Both the position numbers and the translations under genes were made by a program. DNA of 33,550 nucleotides from Prosthecobacter sp. (GTDB lineage Bacteria; Verrucomicrobiota; Verrucomicrobiia; Verrucomicrobiales; Verrucomicrobiaceae), in contig NZ_JACSRD010000069.1 of assembly GCF_014879935.1 (NCBI RefSeq), positions 1-33,550 on the forward strand. Reading direction: 5' to 3'. Of the stretch, positions 1-6,768 are shown piece by piece (within the stretch, counting starts at the first letter, position 1; every line of letters begins with the position of its first letter). Under the pieces are notes generated by a model that made no database searches, was not told the origin of the DNA, and was given only the letters and a program-made list of their open reading frames with translations.

Positions 1-594
1 CTGGAACCCCACATCGATGCCATGACGATGAACATCCACTTCGGCAAGCATCACACCGCCTACATCGCCAAGCTCACCGACGCTCTCAAAGCCGCCAACA
101 TCAGCAAAACCGACACCGTCGAGATCATTTCCGACATCAAATCCCTCCCAGCCGACCAGCAGAGCGCCATCCGCAACAACGGCGGCGGCCACGTCAACCA
201 CACCTGGTTCTGGAAATGGATGGCCCCGGCTGGCAAGAAAGGCCCTGAAGGCAAGCTCGCCGACGCTCTCCAGAGCACCTTCACCAGCATCGACGACTTC
301 AAGAAAGTCTTCAGCGAAGCCGGCACCAAGCGCTTCGGCTCCGGCTGGGCCTGGCTCATCGTCACCCAGGATGGCAAACTCAAAGTCACCTCCACACCGA
401 ACCAGGACAATCCCCTCATGAAAGGCATCGTCGAAGACGCCGACCTCGGCACGCCGATCCTCGGTCTCGATGTGTGGGAGCACGCCTACTACCTCAAATA
501 TCAAAACAAACGCCCCGACTACATCGCCGCCTGGTGGAACGTCGTGAACTGGGACGAGGTGGCGAAGCAGTATGCCGCCGCAGTCAAAGGCTGA
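1..594 (+). CDS. sodA: Superoxide dismutase, Mn/Fe family, Mn-type (5' partial)
   Basis: Converts superoxide to oxygen and hydrogen peroxide. The frame is open from base 1 with LEPHIDA before the first ATG at 22. That block is part of the conserved N-terminus, so the true start lies outside the window; 197 residues are visible. All four metal ligands are recognisable: the His of MNIH, the His of VNHTWFW, and Asp and His of DVWEHAYY. The Gly-Gly-Gly-His block, GSGWAWL and the Gln of NQDNP match the Mn-type rather than the Fe-type; a cambialistic enzyme is not excluded. No signal peptide can be judged because the start is missing. It stands alone before a repeat element on the same strand. Confidence 0.95.
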   Translation: MEPHIDAMTMNIHFGKHHTAYIAKLTDALKAANISKTDTVEIISDIKSLPADQQSAIRNNGGGHVNHTWFWKWMAPAGKKGPEGKLADALQSTFTSIDDFKKVFSEAGTKRFGSGWAWLIVTQDGKLKVTSTPNQDNPLMKGIVEDADLGTPILGLDVWEHAYYLKYQNKRPDYIAAWWNVVNWDEVAKQYAAAVKG

Positions 595-604
595 GACGCG
601 ACCC

Positions 605-744
605 ATGACGAATGAGTAAATCCGGATGACGAAAGAAGCCCGAATGCCAAAATCCGAAACTCTCCGCGTCACATCGCGGGCAGGCGGTCATTGTCATTCG
701 GGCATCGGCCATCATTCGTCATTCGGAAACTCGTCATTCGTCAT
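605..744. repeat. Imperfect inverted repeat built on the GAATGAC heptamer
   Basis: The left arm (605-633, ATGACGAATGA...GGATGACGAA) pairs with the right arm (715-744, TTCGTCATTCGG...CATTCGTCAT). The reverse complement of the right arm matches the left with only small gaps. Both arms are made of the heptamer GAATGAC or its complement GTCATTC. The element fills the gap between the superoxide dismutase stop and the next gene. The same heptamer occurs as three tandem copies at 19578-19598 inside another gene, so this is a dispersed family. Confidence 0.8.
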
Positions 745-783
745 TTCCTGCCCCGCCTTCGGCCAAGCCTCCCCATCTGCGTC

Positions 784-1314
784 ATGACCGGACTCATCGA
801 GGTCAAGCTCACGGAGTTGAGCCAGTTCTTCAACTCCATGGACCCGTCGCCCTTCCACGAGCGCGACCTCGATCACGACGCCGAGCAATTCATCGTCAGC
901 TGGGCCCAGGAGCACTCCAAGCACCACGACTTGAAGCTGGTCGTCCATCTGGCGAAGTGTCCCGCAGACACGCCTGATCCTCAGAAACTCGTCGCCGATT
1001 CCGTCGCCCACTACTTCGAGTATCAGGCCAACATGGCCCTCCGTGAAAGGCGGCGGCTCATGCGCGAAGGACGCGGCGCCCTCCTCATGGGCCTCGCCTT
1101 TCTGGCCCTCTGCGAATTCGCCGCCACCCTGCTCACACCACCCGAAGGAAACTGGCAGACCGTCGTCCGCGAAGGTCTCACCATCATCGGCTGGGTCGCC
1201 ATGTGGAAGCCGCTCGACATCTACCTCTATCGCTGGCGGCCCATCGTCGCCCTGCGCAGACTCTACCAGCGGCTCAGTCGCATGTCCGTCGAAGTCCACT
1301 GTCCCTCCACGTAA
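784..1314 (+). CDS. Conserved hypothetical protein with two C-terminal membrane segments
   Basis: I do not recognise a named family. The 176-residue protein begins MTGLIEVKLTEL. An in-frame ATG at 691 would add 31 residues, but those bases are the GTCATTC repeat (SFVIRKLVIRH), so 784 is the better start. The first half is soluble, with acidic and His-rich stretches (HERDLDHDAEQFIVSWAQEH). A basic run, RERRRLMREGR, precedes a hydrophobic segment at about residues 102-121. A second hydrophobic segment follows at about 134-150, and a basic tail ends the protein. Cytoplasmic N-terminus and membrane anchoring by a helical hairpin are likely. It lies 27 bp before the rhodanese gene and may be cotranscribed with it. 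Confidence 0.75.
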   Translation: MTGLIEVKLTELSQFFNSMDPSPFHERDLDHDAEQFIVSWAQEHSKHHDLKLVVHLAKCPADTPDPQKLVADSVAHYFEYQANMALRERRRLMREGRGALLMGLAFLALCEFAATLLTPPEGNWQTVVREGLTIIGWVAMWKPLDIYLYRWRPIVALRRLYQRLSRMSVEVHCPST

Positions 1315-1341
1315 TCGTTCATACCTCAAACCCAACCCCCC

Positions 1342-1719
1342 ATGAAAACCCTCCTCACCGCCCTCCTGTTCCTCCTTCCAGCCGCCCTTTTCGCCGCTGA
1401 CCCCGTCAAGCACGTCAAAGCCGACGACGCAGCCAAAATCATCGCTGAAGGCAACGTCACCATCGTCGATGTCCGCACGCCGGATGAATTCAAAGACGGT
1501 CACATCAAAGGCGCGAAAAACATCGACATCATGTCGGACGACTTCCAGGCCCAGCTTGCGAAGCTCGACAAAACCAAGCCCACCCTCGTCCACTGCCAGG
1601 CCGGCGGCCGCAGCACCCGTTCCCTGCCCATCTTCCAGAAACTCGGCTTCACCCACCTCATCCACCTCGACGAAGGCTTCGGCGGCTGGGAAGCCGCAGG
1701 CAAGCCAGTGGAGAAGTGA
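1342..1719 (+). CDS. Exported single-domain rhodanese-like protein
   Basis: A 125-residue protein with a clear signal peptide (MKTLLTALLFLLPAALFA, cleavage expected after AFA), so it should act in the periplasm. The rest is one rhodanese domain: VDVRTPDEFKDGHIKGAKNI is the CH2A-type block, and HCQAGGRSTR carries the catalytic Cys followed by the active-site loop. GFGGWEAAGKPV is the usual domain end. Rhodanese domains carry a persulfide on this Cys; the substrate cannot be read from sequence. The stop is 3 bp before the sigma-factor ATG, so the two are probably one transcript. No Shine-Dalgarno sequence precedes its own ATG. Confidence 0.92.
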   Translation: MKTLLTALLFLLPAALFAADPVKHVKADDAAKIIAEGNVTIVDVRTPDEFKDGHIKGAKNIDIMSDDFQAQLAKLDKTKPTLVHCQAGGRSTRSLPIFQKLGFTHLIHLDEGFGGWEAAGKPVEK

Positions 1720-1722
1720 CGT

Positions 1723-2319
1723 ATGGAAAGGGAGTCCCTGTTTCACGCGCACCTGCCGCTGGCGGAAAAGATCGCCGGTGGCTATGCGAACATTCCCGGC
1801 GTGAGCATGGACGATGTGCGGGCGGTGGCACAGGCGGCGCTGCATCGGGCGGCGCAGGCGTTCGATCCGGCACGCGGGGCTTTTGAGCCGTATGCGGCGC
1901 AGGCCATTCGGAATGCGCTGAACTCGCTGCATCAAAAAGAGGCCCGTCATGCCCGGCAGATCGGGCCGGAGGCGGATCTCGCCCTCTCCGCCTTCACCAC
2001 GGCGGGCAGCACCGCGCCCAGCCAGCGGCTGCCGGATGAGTTTCAGGATGTGCTGGCGCAGGTGCGCTCCCAGGAAAGCCGCCGAGTGCTGGAGGCGGTG
2101 CTCGCCACGCTGCCCGAGCGCACGCGGCAGATTCTCGGCCTCGTCGCGGCAGGTCGCAGCTACGCGGAGATTGGTGAAAGCCTCGGCATCTCCAAACAAG
2201 CCGCCCACAAGGCCGCCACATCCGCGATGACCCAAATTCGCGAGCAATTAGCCGCGCAAGGCTTCGGTGGGCTCGATTCGCAGGGATTTCTACGCACCGC
2301 GACACGCCCGCCAGATTGA
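1723..2319 (+). CDS. RNA polymerase sigma-70 family factor
   Basis: A 198-residue regulator. Residues about 10-80 resemble sigma region 2 (DDVRAVAQAALHRAAQAFDPARGAFEPYAAQAIRN is split by family signatures around FDPARG and FEPYA). Residues about 125-175 form region 4, with the helix-turn-helix RSYAEIGESLGISKQAAHK. The region 2 sequence looks like the sigma-B/F/flagellar type rather than a typical ECF factor. GGAG lies upstream of the ATG within the end of the rhodanese gene, supporting this start and translational linkage. No anti-sigma gene follows directly. Its last ~210 bp recur, diverged, at 3573-3788. Confidence 0.85.
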   Translation: MERESLFHAHLPLAEKIAGGYANIPGVSMDDVRAVAQAALHRAAQAFDPARGAFEPYAAQAIRNALNSLHQKEARHARQIGPEADLALSAFTTAGSTAPSQRLPDEFQDVLAQVRSQESRRVLEAVLATLPERTRQILGLVAAGRSYAEIGESLGISKQAAHKAATSAMTQIREQLAAQGFGGLDSQGFLRTATRPPD

Positions 2320-2572
2320 TGAAGCTCATGGCTCCTCATCGGGCTAACGCATGAAATCGAAACGGAATAAAGCATCGCTTGTTTCTCCCTCAGATTCATG
2401 GAGGCCAGCAGATTTGCTTCATTCATAATCTGTGGGCTTCTCTGAATCTGCGGGAAATCATCTGTCCGCTGCCTTGAATCCGATCGTGGGTTTTTGGTGC
2501 CTAAGCCTGGGGTTCCTCAGCACTCTGGTGGATTTCGTCTGGCATCCAGTACTCTGGAGGGTAGCATCCGCC

Positions 2573-2752
2573 ATGAACCAGCCCCACCCCGACACCGACG
2601 ATCTCGAATGGCTGCGTGCCATCCGGCGCAGGCTCACCTCCGGGTTCGGTCACGATCAAAAGCAAATCGGCGATGCTCTCCGGGAACGCGAGAAGAACAT
2701 GGGAGACCGCATCGTGCGTGCTCAGGCGCGTCTTGTTCCGGCCAAGTCATGA
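2573..2752 (+). CDS. Small hypothetical protein (59 aa)
   Basis: Unrecognised. Starts MNQPHPDTDDLEWL behind GGAGGG, about 10 bases upstream. A longer frame from 2432 exists, but its extra residues look like non-coding translation. The protein is charged and helical (DLEWLRAIRRRL, REREKNMGDRIVRAQARL), with no signal peptide or membrane segment. The next small gene begins 18 bp after its stop, so the two are probably cotranscribed. The pairing of two tiny genes resembles a toxin-antitoxin arrangement, but neither product matches a family I know, so no function is assigned. Confidence 0.6.
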   Translation: MNQPHPDTDDLEWLRAIRRRLTSGFGHDQKQIGDALREREKNMGDRIVRAQARLVPAKS

Positions 2753-2770
2753 TCGTCGCCCTCTCCGCCC

Positions 2771-2971
2771 ATGAGACTCACCAAGCCCATCGAAAAAATG
2801 ACCCCTGAGGAAAAAGCGGCGCTCGTGGCCCGCATGAAGGCCGACGGCACCTATGACGACGATTTCGTGGGCTTTCTCGGCAATGTGAATCATCTGCTGT
2901 GGGCCGTGCCTTACCTCGCTCCGCGCCGCCGCAAGCCCGCCGCCCGCAAGCGGGTCAAGGCCACCGCCTGA
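2771..2971 (+). CDS. Small basic-tailed hypothetical protein (66 aa)
   Basis: Unrecognised. The sequence begins MRLTKPIEKMTPEEKAALVAR, continues with an acidic stretch (DGTYDDDF), a hydrophobic aromatic stretch (LLWAVPYLAP) and a strongly basic Arg/Lys/Ala tail (RRRKPAARKRVKATA) that could bind nucleic acid. It follows the 59-residue gene by 18 bp. A 7-bp hairpin lies about 30 bp after its stop. Real-gene status rests on the sensible composition, the start with charged N-terminus, and the tight spacing to its neighbour. Confidence 0.6.
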   Translation: MRLTKPIEKMTPEEKAALVARMKADGTYDDDFVGFLGNVNHLLWAVPYLAPRRRKPAARKRVKATA

Positions 2972-3003
2972 TTGTAGGCTCCGCCGACTCTCCTGAGGCA
3001 AAA

Positions 3004-3020
3004 GCACGGCGCCCGTGCTA
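3004..3020. other. Perfect hairpin before the phosphatase start
   Basis: AGCACGG (3004-3010) and CCGTGCT (3014-3020) form a perfect 7-bp stem with a 3-base loop. There is no T-run, so it is a poor terminator. It sits 9 bases before the ATG at 3030 and would occupy the ribosome-binding position, so it could affect initiation. It also makes the alternative start at 3015 less likely. Confidence 0.5.
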
Positions 3021-3029
3021 TCTCGCCGC

Positions 3030-3560
3030 ATGTTCATCGAATGCCTTCAGCGGGAGCTTGCCGTCTGCCACCATGCGGAGATCGGGGCCTTTCTCGCGGC
3101 TGATCCGGGGCGCTGGCAGGTCATCAGCATCCGCGAGCCCGATCACCCGGAGGCGGTGCTCACTCATGCGCGGAAAGCGCACGCGGTCGTGATTGAGGAT
3201 GTGTTCACGCCGGAGGGCACGCAAGGCCACGGGCCAAAGCCCGCGCACTTGCAGGGCATCCTGCGCTTCGTGGCGCAGAGCGGGCGGGAGCCGCTGGTGT
3301 TTCAATGCTGGGCCGGCCGCTCCCGCAGCACCGCTGTGGCCCTGGCGGTGATCGTGAAGATGCTTGGGGATCAGGGCATCGACGGCCCGGAACTCGTGCG
3401 CCGCGCGGCGGACAGCCTGCTGGCGATCCGCCCCCTCGCCATTCCCAACCGCCTCGTGCTTCGTCTCGGTCTGGAGGAGTTCCTGCCGCATCCCCTCGGC
3501 CAGACGCTCAGCAAGGCCTTGGTCGAGGAGGAGAGAATTCGACGGAACTTCGTGGACTGA
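3030..3560 (+). CDS. Protein tyrosine phosphatase-like protein
   Basis: A 176-residue protein with the Cys-x5-Arg signature of the tyrosine/dual-specificity phosphatase superfamily in QCWAGRSRST at about residues 93-102: Cys nucleophile, Arg five residues later, then Ser. The usual His before Cys is Gln. VISIREP near residue 30 and the Asp-Val-Phe segment (IEDVF) before the P-loop fit the short bacterial members. These proteins remove phosphate from tyrosine or related substrates; the target here is unknown. Start 3030 (MFIECLQREL) is preferred to 3015 because homologues begin with such a strand and because of the hairpin. The frame continues past the TGA into a sigma region-4 copy. Confidence 0.75.
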   Translation: MFIECLQRELAVCHHAEIGAFLAADPGRWQVISIREPDHPEAVLTHARKAHAVVIEDVFTPEGTQGHGPKPAHLQGILRFVAQSGREPLVFQCWAGRSRSTAVALAVIVKMLGDQGIDGPELVRRAADSLLAIRPLAIPNRLVLRLGLEEFLPHPLGQTLSKALVEEERIRRNFVD

Positions 3561-3572
3561 GGCATCTGGCAC

Positions 3573-3788
3573 CTGCAAGCCGCCACGCTGCCCGCCCGCA
3601 CCCGCCAGATTCTCGGGCTCGTTGCCGAAGGTCGTAGCTACGCGGAGATCGGTGAAAGCCTGGGGATCTCCAACCAAGCTGCCCACAAGGCCGCCACCTC
3701 AGCAATGACCCAGCTTCGTGAACAATTGGCCGCGAAAGGCTTCGGGGGAATCGATTCGCAGGGGCTACTGAGAACACACACAGACTAA
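3573..3788 (+). pseudogene. Detached copy of sigma-factor region 4
   Basis: Translates as about 71 residues nearly identical in protein to the last third of the sigma factor at 1723-2319 (LPARTRQILGLVAEGRSYAE, then IGESLGISNQAAHK, ending GGIDSQGLLRTHTD). It has no sigma region 2 and no ATG, GTG or TTG start of its own. It is in the same frame as the upstream phosphatase, separated from it by TGA (3558-3560) and four codons, and is free of stops to TAA at 3786. Many differences from the parent are at third codon positions. It is a fragment left by duplication and rearrangement, or the tail of a readthrough product. Confidence 0.8.
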
Positions 3789-3790
3789 GT

Positions 3791-4459
3791 TCATATATCT
3801 GCCGCATGCTCTTTTATCCAATCAAGGACGCTCATGTCATCATCCCAGTCACATTCAGGAGCGTATTCACGCCGCTTCGCATCATGCCAAGACATCCGCC
3901 GCTCACACTCTTCAAGAGCGGCTTTTGAATAGGGAGGGCCAGCGCATCCATAAGCAAACTGGTGAGCAATCGCTTTCATGGTCTGTGTGGCCGGAGCCTT
4001 GCAGTTGGGCGGTGCTTTAGCTTCGCACGCGTGCCAAAAACATCGATATTCTTCTTCGAAATCGCGAATCGCATGAGCCAACCGGCCTGATGCAATGTAT
4101 GCTTGGGTCAGGTCAATTGGCACAGCCTTCCCGTCTTTTGTGGCTTGTGTTTGTTCATGGAGGTCAATGATGGCATCCAAGAACTTCTTCCCAAATGAGG
4201 CTTCGCCCAACATGACAGCGGCGCTTGCGATAGCCGAGAGCATTTCGGCGGAATCTATGAACTGCTTTTCACTGCATGTCTGAAATGATTTCTCGAGAAA
4301 TCGCAAGGCCGTTGCCCTTGCTTCGGTCTCCCTGCCAACAGCTTTCAGATTGCCGCATTTAGAAGCAAGTTGGGCAGCCATCATTTTAATCACTGTCGGA
4401 CGAAACCGTGGATCCTTTAGCGGGTCCTTTTTTGGTTTTAGAAAATCGAAGAAGCTCAT
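3791..4459 (-). CDS. Hypothetical protein, last gene of the kinase operon
   Basis: Unrecognised 222-residue protein beginning MSFFDFLKPKKDP. It is predicted to be mainly helical, with regular Ala/Leu/Glu helices (ARATALRFLEKSF, SAEMLSAIASAAVMLGEASF) that suggest TPR-like packing. A Cys-rich, aromatic C-terminal part (RCFWHACEAKAPPNCKA, ECERRMSW, PECDWDDD) follows. No signal peptide or membrane helix. It starts 6 bp after the second kinase gene and is AT-richer than the window average, like that kinase. It converges tail-to-tail, within 2 bp, with the sigma region-4 copy. It is probably a partner or substrate of the kinases; that is inferred from position only. Confidence 0.75.
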   Translation of the reverse strand: MSFFDFLKPKKDPLKDPRFRPTVIKMMAAQLASKCGNLKAVGRETEARATALRFLEKSFQTCSEKQFIDSAEMLSAIASAAVMLGEASFGKKFLDAIIDLHEQTQATKDGKAVPIDLTQAYIASGRLAHAIRDFEEEYRCFWHACEAKAPPNCKAPATQTMKAIAHQFAYGCAGPPYSKAALEECERRMSWHDAKRREYAPECDWDDDMSVLDWIKEHAADI

Positions 4460-4465
4460 AAGACA

Positions 4466-5470
4466 TCAGTTTGATTTGAATAGACGGGAGATAAGCGAAC
4501 GAGGGCGCTGAAGCTGATTGAGGCGGTCTATAAGCTCAATGTAACCGCTACCCCGTATTTCAGGGTCGGGATCGATCAAGCGTAGGATGATCTCGGCAAC
4601 CGCCTTCGGAGTTCTTTGCTCATTCAATTGCGTTGCTGCGGCTCTAAAGAAGCGGCCGGAACAAATTTGTTCGACAATGCCTAGTTCTGAAAAGTGGGAG
4701 GGTAGGTGTCCGATCAGCATTTCATAAAAAATGAGCCCAACTGCATACAAATCTGAAGCGATGGATGATCTGGTGCCAGAGACAAAGCGTTCAGGTGCCA
4801 TATAGGCTGCCGTTCCCAAGTTGTTTATGGTCAAAAATTCATCGCTAAACAAGGATGGGATGAGCTTTTCAAGTCTTGCATTTTTGGTCGAAGCCAACCC
4901 CCAATCAGAAATCTTCCAGACATGTTGCCTAACTGGATCATCTTTATGTTTCAACATACGTTTAAAGAGATCGTGTTGGTAAAGAACGTTCGCTGGCTTC
5001 AAATCAAGATGAAGTAGTCCATATTCTTTGAGGGCGTATTGAAGCCCGGCGACCAAATCTCGGATGATAAATATCGCTTCCTGCGTGCTCAATACACTTC
5101 GGTCATCCAGTAAGTTTCTCAATGACCCAACACACCAATCCATAGCTGCAACCCAGCCATCTGAACGAGTGACGAGGATCTCTTTTAGCTGAACAATGTT
5201 GGCATGAGACAGTCCTGCCCAGATCGTCATCTCTCTCTGAAAAGCATTGCGAATCGTTTGATTGTCGTCCGCCGGCAGCACGGCCTTGATCGCCACCGTG
5301 GGAGCGAGAATGTGATGGGGAGGTTCATTTTGATCGCGCATAAGGAAGATGACCAACCCCATGCCGCCGCGGCTGAACCGTCGCACATGATGAAGCACGT
5401 TCCCGATGCGGACTTCATCATTGATTTGAAGTTCGTAGAGAGAATCAACAGAGTAAGACAGCTCGTTCAT
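4466..5470 (-). CDS. Eukaryotic-like Ser/Thr protein kinase
   Basis: A 334-residue cytoplasmic kinase with no membrane segment. The kinase fold runs through about residues 20-315. The glycine loop is FSRGGMGLV, the ATP-anchoring Lys is in TVAIKAVLP, and the catalytic loop is HLDLKPANVL, which keeps the Asp, Lys and Asn but has HLD for HRD. DWG replaces DFG, with the metal-binding Asp present. GTAAYMAPERF is the activation-segment end and SDLYAVGLIFYEML is helix F. It should be active. Its start overlaps the end of the FHA-kinase gene by ATGA, so translation is coupled. A counted sample at 4981-5040 has 24 G/C of 60, against 39 of 60 at 6121-6180, which suggests foreign origin. Confidence 0.92.
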   Translation of the reverse strand: MNELSYSVDSLYELQINDEVRIGNVLHHVRRFSRGGMGLVIFLMRDQNEPPHHILAPTVAIKAVLPADDNQTIRNAFQREMTIWAGLSHANIVQLKEILVTRSDGWVAAMDWCVGSLRNLLDDRSVLSTQEAIFIIRDLVAGLQYALKEYGLLHLDLKPANVLYQHDLFKRMLKHKDDPVRQHVWKISDWGLASTKNARLEKLIPSLFSDEFLTINNLGTAAYMAPERFVSGTRSSIASDLYAVGLIFYEMLIGHLPSHFSELGIVEQICSGRFFRAAATQLNEQRTPKAVAEIILRLIDPDPEIRGSGYIELIDRLNQLQRPRSLISRLFKSN

Positions 5471-6759
5471 TTACAATCTAGTGCTTGCTGAAGAGAGGCG
5501 CAGAGCGACGCGGCTGATAGATGTCTTCCGGATGGCTTAAGCGATAGAGATCGGTTGATTTCGACACACAATGCCGCTGGAAGCGTCTTGTCCCGCTCCT
5601 CAAGCGGGACAACGTCTTCATTCAAGATAACGTCAATCGGATCACGTTTGTCCGTGAATGGATAAGGGAACGCCCCAGTGAACATGAAATAAAAGGTGGC
5701 GGCGATGCTCCAGACATCGGAGGCGGGTTTGAGGTGCTTGAAGTTGATGAGCTGCTCGCGCGGCATGAAGAGCGGGGTGCCGGCGTAGTTGCCCGTGATG
5801 CTGAGGCCGCTGAAGCCGGCCTGCTGGAAGTTTTTGGCGAGGCCGAAGTCGGAGATGCGGGCCACGCCGCGGTCGAGCAGGATGTTCTGCGGCTTCAGAT
5901 CGCGATGCACGATGCCCTGCTGATGCGCGTGGGCCAGACCCTCCAGCGCGGCGAGCATGATGGGCCTGGCGGTTTCGAGAGGCACCTTGCCGCCGTGCTT
6001 CATGATGAAATCCATCAAGCTGCCGCCGTCGCAATACTCCATGATGAAATACGGGATGCCCTCGCAGTGGCCCTGGTCGTAGAGTTTGACGATGTTTGGA
6101 TGGCGGAGCTGCGCGGTGATGGTCATCTCCCGCAGGAACTTCTCCATCTCGACCGGCTTCACGGCGACACGCGGCAGGAGCACCTTGATGGCGACGGGCA
6201 CGCCATCGCTCAAGCGGCGGGCGCGGAAGACGACACCGAAGCCGCCCCGGCCGAGTTCCTTCCCGATTTCATAGCCGGGGATGTCGAGACGCGGTGCCTT
6301 GCCTTTCTTCGCCGCTTTGAGCAGCAGGTCGGCGAGCTGCTGGGGATTCAGCTCGTCGAAGCTGGGCACGGGTGGAGCGGCGGGCACGGCAGCGGCAGGT
6401 GCGGCCTGCTTCACCGCGACCTCCAAGGCGGTGTCGCCCACCTGGATGCGGTCGCCATGCTTCAAGGTGACCTCGGGATAGGCGCGGCGTGCGCCCTCCT
6501 CGGGTGACTCGCCTTCTTTCCGTCCGCCGATCTTGCGGCCGTTGACATAAGTACCGTTGCGGCTGCCGAGATCGCGCACGCAGGCCTGAGGCGGGCAGAC
6601 TTCCAAAATGAAGTGATGGCGGGAGACGAAGCTGTCATCCGGCAGGTGCACATGGCAGTCGGGATGACGGCCGAGGAGGAAGGTGTCGTGCGCGGCGAAG
6701 TCGAAGACCTTGCCCTTGGCGGAGCCTTCGGTGATGCGAAGCTGGATCGAGGCGGACAT
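5467..6759 (-). CDS. FHA domain-Ser/Thr protein kinase fusion
   Basis: A 430-residue protein. Residues about 5-115 form an FHA phosphothreonine-binding domain, with the signature positions LLGRHPDC, FVSRHHF and DLGSRNGTYVNG. An Ala/Pro linker follows (about 117-135), then a kinase domain from about 160. Kinase motifs are GRGGFGVVF, VAIKVLLP, HRDLKPQNIL and ISDFGLA. GTPLFMPREQ replaces the usual GTxxYMAPE, with Arg at the APE position. There is no membrane helix, unlike PknB-type receptors. FHA plus kinase implies binding of autophosphorylated partners. The gene begins 9 bp after the upstream gene and overlaps the second kinase by ATGA. Its last ~170 bp have the AT-richer composition of the downstream genes, the rest does not. 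Confidence 0.93.
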   Translation of the reverse strand: MSASIQLRITEGSAKGKVFDFAAHDTFLLGRHPDCHVHLPDDSFVSRHHFILEVCPPQACVRDLGSRNGTYVNGRKIGGRKEGESPEEGARRAYPEVTLKHGDRIQVGDTALEVAVKQAAPAAAVPAAPPVPSFDELNPQQLADLLLKAAKKGKAPRLDIPGYEIGKELGRGGFGVVFRARRLSDGVPVAIKVLLPRVAVKPVEMEKFLREMTITAQLRHPNIVKLYDQGHCEGIPYFIMEYCDGGSLMDFIMKHGGKVPLETARPIMLAALEGLAHAHQQGIVHRDLKPQNILLDRGVARISDFGLAKNFQQAGFSGLSITGNYAGTPLFMPREQLINFKHLKPASDVWSIAATFYFMFTGAFPYPFTDKRDPIDVILNEDVVPLEERDKTLPAALCVEINRSLSLKPSGRHLSAASLCASLQQALDCK

Positions 6760-6768
6760 GAGACAAAA

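Noticed and set aside
712-2247. Minus-strand ORF of 511 codons
   Set aside because: Antisense to the membrane protein, rhodanese and sigma genes; repetitive Gly/Glu composition typical of a shadow frame.
5589-5609. GTCCCGCT/AGCGGGAC hairpin
   Set aside because: Perfect 8-bp stem, but it lies within the FHA-kinase coding sequence (PLEERDK region) with no T-run, so a regulatory role is not supported.
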